Position numbers and translations under genes: made by a program
Part shown: one piece after another, positions 35,199 through 41,777 of the stretch
How the letters are laid out: the number at the start of each line of letters is the position of its first letter
How positions within the stretch are numbered: position 1 is the stretch's first letter
Source: Sphingobacteriia bacterium 24-36-13
GTDB taxonomy: Bacteria > Bacteroidota > Bacteroidia > Chitinophagales > Chitinophagaceae
Direction: 5' to 3'
Assembly (NCBI GenBank): GCA_002281875.1
Contig: NCHN01000023.1
Span: 1-42,162, forward strand
DNA length: 42,162 nucleotides
Notes under the pieces: model-generated
Told to the model about the DNA's origin: nothing
What the model saw: only the letters and a program-made list of their open reading frames with translations
Databases searched by the model: none

Positions 35199-35307
35199 TG
35201 TGGAAATAAATTTTCCTATGTGTATTTAACAAAGTCTTTTCAGTTGCAAAAGCAGACTGTAAATACATGGCAGAGGGCCTGATCAATTTTGCATCTCAAG
35301 CTTATAT

Positions 35308-36984
35308 ATGCCAGCCAGAAAATTTGACCCTACTGTTTTATTTCAATCTTGTCAGACTGTTTTTGTTAAAACCAAAGGTAAACTGATTCAACCCCCCAGT
35401 TTACTGGGGATTGAACAGGAGGTTAACCTGCTGTCTAGTTTTTTTGGGATTAATGAAATAGAGGTTTATATATTAATATATTTTGTGAACAAAGCACTTA
35501 ATGACGATACTGTTTATTGGGATAAAATAATTAACCATTTTGGCGATGATTTATCTCAGTTGCCCATCATGACTAAAGCTATTCAAGCGTTAATTAAAAA
35601 GGCAAGATTGCTGGAAAAACCTAAAAGCAGAAATGGTAAACCAGAATTCTTTATAATCGGAATAATGCACCCGAGAACGATTCAGGCACTTTTATCGGGC
35701 AATAAGCGTGATTTAAATGCAAAACCAGTTAAAAGTTTTGTTGAATTATTGGAACTCATTGACCAACAAATTCACTTAAAAGATTATGATACCATTAGTG
35801 GCGAAGCCATGCATAACGAAGTAGAATCTTTGTTCATTACAAATAAGCATTTTAGGGAAATACAATGGTTGAAAAAAATTGAACTCAGCACTGCAGAAAA
35901 ATTACTACTGTTTCAATTGGTATCAGAAGCATTTGAAAATATTGATTTATCTAATTTGCCAGAATTAATAAAGAAAGCAGCCAAGAACAAGGAGGAAGCT
36001 AATCAGCTTCAAAACTGTTTATTAACTGGTGCAAGTGCCTTGTTACTTCACGATTTAATTGAATTAGAACCTAATCAATTTATGCAATGCGAATTAGGCT
36101 CATTAAGTAAAAGAAGCTATGAACAGTTTTTTCATGAAGGCAATCTCTTGCGAAAAAAAACCTTTTATACACGGGTAAGTACTTTAATAGAGTCACAAAA
36201 AATTGAGGAAGAGCCATTGTTTTTTAATGCCGCTGTTTCTAAGCATATCCTGCCTCTGCAAAATGCATTATTGGAAGAAAATTATAATGCCATCTGTAAT
36301 AAAATCAAAGGAACGAATAAGGGTTTCACCCTGTTGTTTCATGGGGCACCAGGTACCGGAAAAACCGCATTGGCCAAACAACTTGCTTTTCAAACAGGCA
36401 GGAATCTATTAATGGTAGATGCAGCTTCTATCCGGAATATGTATGTAGGCGAATCTGAAAAGAATATCCGAAGAATCTTTAAAGAATATATACAGGCCAA
36501 ACAGCATTTTGAAATGCATCCCATATTATTGTTCAATGAGGCGGACGCATTAATAGCAAAGCGTATTTCTGTAAACAGCAGTGTTGACCAGATGAATAAT
36601 GCCATGCAGAATATATTGTTGCAATACTTAGAAGATTTTGAAGGGGTCTTTATTGCCACTACTAATTTGGCTTCCAATTTAGATGAAGCATTTAATAGAC
36701 GATTTTTATATAAGGTAGAGTTTAAAAATCCAGACAAAGAAGTGCGGCTACAGATCATGCAACATCATTATCCTAATATGCCTCTTAGCTATTTGCAACA
36801 ATTGAATGAACGCTATGCTTTATCTGGGGCGCAGTTTGTAAACATTAATAAGAAAATGTTGGTGGAGCAACTACTTTATCCTGATCTTGATCCGCTGGTT
36901 TTATTGGAACAACTTTGTGCGGAAGAGCGCATGGGTATGGGCAAACAAAAAGCTCAGCCCATTGGATTTATGAAGCGGGCTTAG
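35308..36984 (+). CDS. AAA+ ATPase of unknown function
   Basis: This 558-residue protein has an uncharacterised helical N-terminal half (residues 1-300) and a classical AAA+ module. Walker A is GAPGTGKT at 346-353 (Lys352) and Walker B is ILLFNEAD (Asn410, Glu411, Asp413), with Asn in place of the usual first Asp of the DE pair. The sensor and arginine-finger region is ATTNLASNLDEAFNRRFLYKVEF. It has no protease domain and no transmembrane segment. It is divergent from the Ate-like gene over a repeat shared with rmuC and the WYL gene, so it probably belongs to a co-regulated stress or defence set. Remodelling of a partner protein is the likeliest role. Confidence 0.8.
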   Translation: MPARKFDPTVLFQSCQTVFVKTKGKLIQPPSLLGIEQEVNLLSSFFGINEIEVYILIYFVNKALNDDTVYWDKIINHFGDDLSQLPIMTKAIQALIKKARLLEKPKSRNGKPEFFIIGIMHPRTIQALLSGNKRDLNAKPVKSFVELLELIDQQIHLKDYDTISGEAMHNEVESLFITNKHFREIQWLKKIELSTAEKLLLFQLVSEAFENIDLSNLPELIKKAAKNKEEANQLQNCLLTGASALLLHDLIELEPNQFMQCELGSLSKRSYEQFFHEGNLLRKKTFYTRVSTLIESQKIEEEPLFFNAAVSKHILPLQNALLEENYNAICNKIKGTNKGFTLLFHGAPGTGKTALAKQLAFQTGRNLLMVDAASIRNMYVGESEKNIRRIFKEYIQAKQHFEMHPILLFNEADALIAKRISVNSSVDQMNNAMQNILLQYLEDFEGVFIATTNLASNLDEAFNRRFLYKVEFKNPDKEVRLQIMQHHYPNMPLSYLQQLNERYALSGAQFVNINKKMLVEQLLYPDLDPLVLLEQLCAEERMGMGKQKAQPIGFMKRA

Positions 36985-37002
36985 TGATTAATAATTGTAA
37001 GC

Positions 37003-37437
37003 TTAATAAATAAGCATTTTAGGATCGATTATCGGAAGAAATGCATTGTGTAAAAAAGTGCCTTTAAAAGTTGAAAACATAACGCCTCTTGTTGTTGAGA
37101 TAGAAATAATATTTAGTGTTTCAACTAATTTAGGTGGCATATTAATTCTACCGTCCACTTCTATTTTTATTGCTTCTTCAAAATTGAATATTTCATAAAC
37201 ACAACTAACCGATATCGTACCAATTATTAATGATTGGTCATCATTTTTTATTTGAACGTTAACAATTACAAATACTAATTTTTTTGTAACATCTGCTTTG
37301 CTTTCAATATTTAAATTAAAATTGAAATTAGTTATAGGGTTTTTTGCATCAGGAGGCAGTATAATTGAGTTATTTAAAAGCTCAATTGCTTTTATTTGCA
37401 TTTCTATGTTTACCTCTTTTTGTTCAATATTATTCAT
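37003..37437 (-). CDS. SecB-like chaperone of a toxin-antitoxin-chaperone (TAC) module
   Basis: The 144 residues show the SecB-like pattern: alternating beta strands in a central sheet (NFNFNLNIESK, KLVFVIVNVQIKND, IIGTISVSCVYEI) and a C-terminal TTRGVMFSTFKGTFLHNAFLPIIDP, which corresponds to the RG...P.lp.inP end of SecB. In TAC systems such as Mycobacterium HigBA1-Rv1957, a SecB-like chaperone protects the antitoxin. The start codon overlaps the antitoxin stop by 4 bases (ATGA), so the two are translationally coupled. This is a solitary, non-housekeeping copy by context. The SecB fold is inferred from pattern only. Confidence 0.68.
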   Translation of the reverse strand: MNNIEQKEVNIEMQIKAIELLNNSIILPPDAKNPITNFNFNLNIESKADVTKKLVFVIVNVQIKNDDQSLIIGTISVSCVYEIFNFEEAIKIEVDGRINMPPKLVETLNIISISTTRGVMFSTFKGTFLHNAFLPIIDPKMLIY

Positions 37438-37898
37438 TTCGCTGTGTTGTAAAAGGATGAATATGCAATTTGATCTTCTTGAAAAGTTAAAGCAGAACCT
37501 CCTGCTTCATTACTCGTGTAAACATAAGGTGTACTCAAGTTAATTTCTGCAGCTTTTCCGCTTGACTTAACCGCAATTTTTCCTCTATAGATGACTTGTT
37601 CTTTCTTATTGGTAAATAATTCAGTGATATTAACTTTAAATGCTGAAGCAATTTCAATTAAGATATCAATGGTAAAGTTTTGTGTTCCGCTTAACCATTT
37701 GGTAATTTCAGAAGGGTTTTTACCAACCATTCCCGCAAATTGTGTCTTATTCCAACCCCGCTCTATCATTAAATCTTCAATTTTAGCGGCAATCTGCATT
37801 TTAGATTTTGTTTGCTCCATCTCTATTGGAGTTGTTTCTTCTAAAAGTTCATCAATCAATGGACTTTTATATTTCCTTGCTTTATTCGTCGTCTTCAT
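37434..37898 (-). CDS. XRE-family antitoxin (HigA-like) with C-terminal extension
   Basis: The 154-residue protein has an N-terminal extension (1-35), a helix-turn-helix (about 36-96; KTQFAGMVGKNPSEITKWLSGTQN) and a 58-residue tail (97-154) rich in aromatic and small residues (EINLSTPYVYTSN, QIAYSSFYN). In TAC systems the antitoxin tail is the chaperone-addiction region bound by the SecB-like protein, and this tail fits that role. It overlaps the toxin end by 17 bases and the chaperone start by 4, giving one operon. It should neutralise the toxin and repress the operon. Confidence 0.8.
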   Translation of the reverse strand: MKTTNKARKYKSPLIDELLEETTPIEMEQTKSKMQIAAKIEDLMIERGWNKTQFAGMVGKNPSEITKWLSGTQNFTIDILIEIASAFKVNITELFTNKKEQVIYRGKIAVKSSGKAAEINLSTPYVYTSNEAGGSALTFQEDQIAYSSFYNTAK

Positions 37899-38400
37899 TA
37901 TTGTAGTTTTTTAGATTTCCTAATAGTTCTGAGCCATTATCAGACCAATACAATTCTTCTTCATCTATTTGTTTTATTATGCTTGCAGCATAAGCCATTA
38001 TTTTTTCTACTTCCTCAGACAACTCTTTGCTTTCTTGCCATTTAACAACCGATTTGTCTTTGAATCCACCACCACCAAGTATAATTGCAACAGTCGAAAA
38101 CCTTATACAGTATAACCTTAAATTACTGTCTTCTTCATCGTAAAGTGCATAAACGTAGTTTCCATATTTTCTGACAAATTCATGATCCCCTTCCTGTTTA
38201 AAATAATTTTCTCTAGCTCCAGTATAATGCCCAATTTGTTTTAATCGATTATTTATCTGCTTTAATTCTCCTTTATATTGATTCTTATGACCTTCTATAA
38301 ACCTATCATATAGGGTTATTTCATCTCCTTCAGGAATAATTGAGTAAACTTTTGCTTCGCTGCCGCTAAATTGCTCAATTTCAACGATTTCGTAGTTCAC
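37882..38400 (-). CDS. RelE/HigB-like toxin of the TAC module
   Basis: This 172-residue protein has a RelE-superfamily core at about 50-130 (FVRKYGNYVYALYDEEDSNLRLYCIRFSTVAIILGGGGFKDK). RLYCIRF and ILGGGGFK match a common Bacteroidota HigB-type pattern, expected to act as a ribosome-dependent mRNA interferase. The start is GTG; no ATG lies in frame before the upstream stop, and the weak start fits toxin dosage control. The position, upstream of antitoxin and chaperone, matches known TAC gene order. An intact catalytic Arg/Lys cannot be confirmed without an alignment. Confidence 0.72.
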   Translation of the reverse strand: MNYEIVEIEQFSGSEAKVYSIIPEGDEITLYDRFIEGHKNQYKGELKQINNRLKQIGHYTGARENYFKQEGDHEFVRKYGNYVYALYDEEDSNLRLYCIRFSTVAIILGGGGFKDKSVVKWQESKELSEEVEKIMAYAASIIKQIDEEELYWSDNGSELLGNLKNYNNEDDE

Positions 38401-38475
38401 TTTACTTAAAAATAAAATTTAGACATTGAATGTACGTTTATTTTTTAAATAATGAGAAAACTGAGAATTTATTTT

Positions 38476-38485
38476 ACTTATAAGT
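38476..38485. promoter_or_regulatory. Palindrome upstream of the TAC operon
   Basis: ACTTATAAGT is a perfect 10-bp palindrome within AT-rich flanks (TTTT...GAAA), 76 bases before the toxin start codon. It could be the operator bound by the XRE antitoxin, as is usual in HigBA-type operons. Confidence 0.4.
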
Positions 38486-38504
38486 GAAATTAATGTTTTT
38501 TCTT

Positions 38505-39200
38505 TTAATCAAGTTGGCTCAAGGGATAAAATTTTTCCAAATCCATCAGGCTCGATTTTTTATAGAAAACCAGGTTATCTGGGGAGAGGATTAGCTCTTG
38601 GGCGATGGAGCTGATTTGGGTGGGCTCCGGGATGCCGTATTTTTCTTGCAGCATTTTTCGGATGGCAGGATTGAGCTCAATTAAATGTTGCAAGAGGTTT
38701 CTGTAAGAGATATTGCTTCCGATTATTGTATGAATACCTACTGCGGGTCCGTTTAAAATGATTCGAAACAATTGAATGCTTAAAGAAACGGGCTTGGCCT
38801 TAACTAAATTCCAGATATCATCAATTAAAAGCAATTTGTAGGGAAGCTTAACAGTGTTCCATAAATTAAGGGCATGGTATTTTTCAAAACTAGTTATGCG
38901 TTTTTGCTTCATGGTTCGTTCACGAAACTGCATTTCACGCAAGACGGCGTTCAGCAATTTTGCTCGTGTGGTATGGGTCCCGCTTTCGGGTTCGTCGGTT
39001 AAAAAATAGGACCATCCATTAGGGTCGGATGGTAAGTGGCGGCTGTTGGCGATTAAAAAGTGGCTATCGGAAATCTGCGAAAAATACCGCTGTATCTCAT
39101 TGACAAATGAATAAGAAACCATTAATAGTGGCACTTGAGCCAAGTCAATATACTGTGGTTCGTTACTACTATTTAAACCTATGGTTAATGGATATTTCAA
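38505..39200 (-). CDS. FtsK/SpoIIIE-like protein lacking the Walker A motif (degenerate translocase)
   Basis: The 231 residues align by eye with the FtsK motor: IGLNSSNEPQYIDLAQVPLLMV at the start, then EMQFRERTMKQKRITSFEKYH (EMERRY region), LPYKLLLIDDIWNLV (Walker B, Asp127-Asp128) and GPAVGIHTIIGSN (the GIHLIxATQRP region). Where FtsK has its P-loop, residues 29-36 read SYSFVNEI, with no GxxGxGKS. So it is probably unable to hydrolyse ATP on its own. It may be a remnant, or an adapted nucleotide- or DNA-binding partner. TAATTTTG on the minus strand at 39205-39212 is promoter-like but very close to the start. Confidence 0.72.
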   Translation of the reverse strand: MKYPLTIGLNSSNEPQYIDLAQVPLLMVSYSFVNEIQRYFSQISDSHFLIANSRHLPSDPNGWSYFLTDEPESGTHTTRAKLLNAVLREMQFRERTMKQKRITSFEKYHALNLWNTVKLPYKLLLIDDIWNLVKAKPVSLSIQLFRIILNGPAVGIHTIIGSNISYRNLLQHLIELNPAIRKMLQEKYGIPEPTQISSIAQELILSPDNLVFYKKSSLMDLEKFYPLSQLD

Positions 39201-39252
39201 GGGGCAAAATTATATGTAAATCAAAAGCAGTATTTTTATAAGAATAAAAAGC

Positions 39253-39301
39253 CAATAGCACAGGAAGTTATCCCCCCCGAAATACCCTTACCTGGCTATT
39301 G
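39253..39301. promoter_or_regulatory. Long inverted repeat between the FtsK-like and WYL genes
   Basis: CAATAGCACAGG (39253-39264) and CCTGGCTATTG (39291-39301) pair over 11 bp with one bulged base, around a 26-nt loop containing a run of seven C (39272-39278). It may be a structured leader or regulatory element. It lies in the 176-base divergent gap. Confidence 0.35.
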
Positions 39302-39323
39302 ACCATGTAAAACTAAAAAGGCA

Positions 39324-39344
39324 GTCTGCAACCTATTGGTTGAG
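39324..39344. promoter_or_regulatory. Shared regulon operator, site 2 (WYL regulator promoter)
   Basis: It begins with GTCTGCAACCTATT, identical over 14 bases to the reverse complement of the rmuC site (40404-40424). The other half (GGTTGAG) has diverged. It sits 32 bases before the WYL gene start, consistent with weak autoregulation. Confidence 0.55.
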
Positions 39345-39376
39345 TAAGCTTTATTTCAAGATTGTAAAAGGGGGAT

Positions 39377-40369
39377 ATGCCAAAAAACAAATCGGCTGTT
39401 TTACGTTATAGAATTATTGACGGATGTTTAACCAATAGCATGCACCCCTATCCTAGCTTGGAATCGATTCATCAAAAAGTGGAATCACAGTTAGAAAAAG
39501 CCATTTCCATTTCTATGTTGAACAAAGATTTGGCGGCTATGAAAGAAATTTATGGGGCGCCTATTGCCTATCATAAACAGAAGGGTGGGTATCATTATAG
39601 CGAACCCGATTTTTCCATTTCAGAATTTCCGTTAACCGAAGAAGAGCGGGAAGCATTGGATTTTTCCACTGCCCTATTACAGCAAATCCGCGGTACCCGA
39701 TTGTTTCAGCAGTTTGAGAATGCCATTAATAAAGTAATAGAAGGGTATAGAATTAGTAAAATAATCGGCGTATCACAGCGACAGTTTTTGCAAGTAGAAG
39801 AACCCGTTCGACCGCAAGACAGCCCTTACTTAGAACAATTGTTACAAAGCATTATTCACCAACAACCATTGGCCATTACTTATCAAGGATATGGCCGCGA
39901 GCCCAAGTTGCACCAGTTCTCTGCGCATTTATTAAAAGAGTATCGCAACTGTTGGTATGTGGTTGGCTATTCGGACAGGGGAAAGAATCTATTGATGTTT
40001 GCACTCGATCGAATTAAACATATAGCCAACAGTAATAGTGAATATATTAAGGTAGAGGGATTTGATCCCGACGAATTTTTCAAGTACTCATTTGGTATCA
40101 CACAGATACACGAAGCAAAGCCAGAAAAAGTAGTCTTACAGTTTACAGCGTATCAAGCACCTTTTGTTTTGAATCAACCCTTGCATCATTCTCAAAAAGT
40201 GTTAAAGCAAACTGATGCTGTTGTAGAAATAGAATATCATGTGTATATTACAACTGAATTAATTATGACCATCCTTTCTTACGGAAAAGAGGTTAAAGTA
40301 ATTCAACCCAAAACCTTAAAAGACCGAATCAAAGCTACTGTGCAAGAAATGGCTGCTCAGTACCAATAA
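39377..40369 (+). CDS. WYL-domain transcriptional regulator
   Basis: This 330-residue cytosolic regulator has an N-terminal winged helix (about 1-75; KQKGGYHYSE wing), a WYL domain (about 150-245; NCWYVVGYSDRGKNLLMFALDRI) and a C-terminal WCX-like domain (250-325). WYL domains bind ligands such as nucleic acids and often regulate defence or DNA-damage genes. A strong AAGGGGG Shine-Dalgarno-like run precedes the ATG. The half-conserved repeat upstream and the fuller copies near the AAA+ and rmuC genes suggest it controls them and itself. The direction of regulation, repression or activation, is unknown. Confidence 0.88.
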   Translation: MPKNKSAVLRYRIIDGCLTNSMHPYPSLESIHQKVESQLEKAISISMLNKDLAAMKEIYGAPIAYHKQKGGYHYSEPDFSISEFPLTEEEREALDFSTALLQQIRGTRLFQQFENAINKVIEGYRISKIIGVSQRQFLQVEEPVRPQDSPYLEQLLQSIIHQQPLAITYQGYGREPKLHQFSAHLLKEYRNCWYVVGYSDRGKNLLMFALDRIKHIANSNSEYIKVEGFDPDEFFKYSFGITQIHEAKPEKVVLQFTAYQAPFVLNQPLHHSQKVLKQTDAVVEIEYHVYITTELIMTILSYGKEVKVIQPKTLKDRIKATVQEMAAQYQ

Positions 40370-40403
40370 AAATCCCTCCCCAATTTGTACATATAATAAA
40401 CTA

Positions 40404-40424
40404 GTCTGCAAATAGGTTGCAGAC
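40404..40424. promoter_or_regulatory. Shared regulon operator, site 3 (rmuC promoter)
   Basis: GTCTGCAA and TTGCAGAC form a perfect 8-bp inverted repeat around ATAGG. The reverse-complement core TGCAACCTATTTGCA is also found at 35182-35198. The site lies just upstream of the TATATTTG promoter element (40433-40440), around the -33 region. Confidence 0.65.
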
Positions 40425-40432
40425 ACCGCAAT

Positions 40433-40440
40433 TATATTTG
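40433..40440 (+). promoter_or_regulatory. Bacteroidota-type -7 promoter element for rmuC
   Basis: TATATTTG is an exact TAnnTTTG match, 18 bases before the chosen rmuC ATG and directly after the inverted repeat. Confidence 0.55.
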
Positions 40441-40458
40441 TTTGTAAAAACAATTAAT

Positions 40459-41763
40459 ATGGAGCCGATGGTATTTATTATTGGAGGGGCAGTTGTCTTA
40501 TTAGTCATTTTAGCCACTTTATTTTATGCAAAAGCCAATACTGGCAAGCAGTTAACTGTATTAGAAGAACAGTTAAAGCAAAAAGAATTCCAGTTGCAAG
40601 AGCAATTGAATGCCCGTGTTTTATTACAAACAGAGAAAGAACAGTTGTTGAGCAGGGTTTCAAAAACAGAAGCCCAGTTAGAGAACAGCCAACAAGCATT
40701 GGTACAAGCCAAAGAAGCCAGTGATAAATTAAGCACTCAACTAAAATTAGAGTTTGCAGAAATAGCGCATAAAGTGATGCTCAACAATAGCGAGCAAATG
40801 CGTGCCAAGAGTGAGGAAAAAATTGGAGAGCTCCTTAATCCCCTTAAAACAGAACTGGGCGAATTCAAGAAAAAAGTGGACGATGTATATGTAGCGGAAG
40901 CCAAAGACCGACATGTATTAAAAGCTGAGATAGACCGACTCATTACCATGAGCCAACAAGTAAGCCAGGAAGCCAATAATTTAACATCGGCATTGAAAGG
41001 GAATAATAAAACGCAGGGCAATTGGGGAGAAATGCTGTTAGAAAGCATTCTAGAACACAGTGGACTCGTGAAGGGAAGAGAATTTGTGACCCAAGAATTT
41101 ATTAAAGACCCCGGTGGCAATATCATTAAAGATGAGGAAGGACGAGGCTTACAGCCCGATGTAATGGTGTATTATCCCGATCAACGTACGATTATTATAG
41201 ACTCCAAAGTTTCTTTGGTGCATTGGGAACAATATGTAAACAGTGAAGACGAAACAGAAAGAACCAAGGCATTGAATATGCACTTGGCATCTATTAAAAG
41301 TCATATTGATGGACTGAGCAGAAAGAACTATCCCAAATATGCGAAGGCATTGGATTATGTATTGCTCTTTGTTCCCATTGAGCCAGCTTTTTTAGAAGCA
41401 GTTAAAAAAGACACCAATCTTTGGAAGTACGCCTATGATAAACATATCATGTTGGTAAGCCCCACTAATTTATTGGCCGTATTAAAAATTATTGCAGATC
41501 TCTGGACTGTAGAACTTCGCAACCAAAATGCTTTAGAGATTGCCGAGAAAGCGGGGATGATGTATGATAAGTTTGTATTGTATTTAGAAAGCATGGAATC
41601 GGTGGGCAATGGAATTAAAAATGCACAGACTGCTTATGATAAAGCCATGGGGCAATTGAGTACAGGCCGAGGCAATTTAGTGGGTCGTGCAGAAGAGTTA
41701 AAGAAAATGGGTGCTGCAGCACAGAAACAAATTCCGGATAAAATATTGTTTGAATTGAAATAG
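40459..41763 (+). CDS. rmuC: RmuC-family DNA recombination protein
   Basis: This 434-residue protein has an N-terminal membrane anchor (VFIIGGAVVLLVILATLFY), a long coiled coil (about 30-115) and the RmuC domain (about 125-420). Family signatures visible are GNNKTQGNWGEMLLESILEHSGL, QPDVMVYYPDQRTIIIDSKVSL, LFVPIEPAFLEA and VSPTNLLAVLKIIADLW. RmuC proteins are predicted PD-(D/E)xK nucleases that limit DNA rearrangements; the IIIDSKVS patch is the nuclease-type motif. I used ATG 40459; a start at 40417 would overlap the repeat and promoter. It shares the operator-like repeat with the AAA+ and WYL genes, suggesting co-regulation. Confidence 0.92.
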   Translation: MEPMVFIIGGAVVLLVILATLFYAKANTGKQLTVLEEQLKQKEFQLQEQLNARVLLQTEKEQLLSRVSKTEAQLENSQQALVQAKEASDKLSTQLKLEFAEIAHKVMLNNSEQMRAKSEEKIGELLNPLKTELGEFKKKVDDVYVAEAKDRHVLKAEIDRLITMSQQVSQEANNLTSALKGNNKTQGNWGEMLLESILEHSGLVKGREFVTQEFIKDPGGNIIKDEEGRGLQPDVMVYYPDQRTIIIDSKVSLVHWEQYVNSEDETERTKALNMHLASIKSHIDGLSRKNYPKYAKALDYVLLFVPIEPAFLEAVKKDTNLWKYAYDKHIMLVSPTNLLAVLKIIADLWTVELRNQNALEIAEKAGMMYDKFVLYLESMESVGNGIKNAQTAYDKAMGQLSTGRGNLVGRAEELKKMGAAAQKQIPDKILFELK

Positions 41764-41777
41764 TAAATGTAAAGTTT

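Noticed and set aside
37001-37020. GCTTA-ATAAA-TAAGC followed by ATTTT, a possible terminator after the AAA+ gene
   Set aside because: The stem is only 5 AT-rich base pairs and overlaps the end of the SecB-like coding region, so it is not convincing as a terminator.
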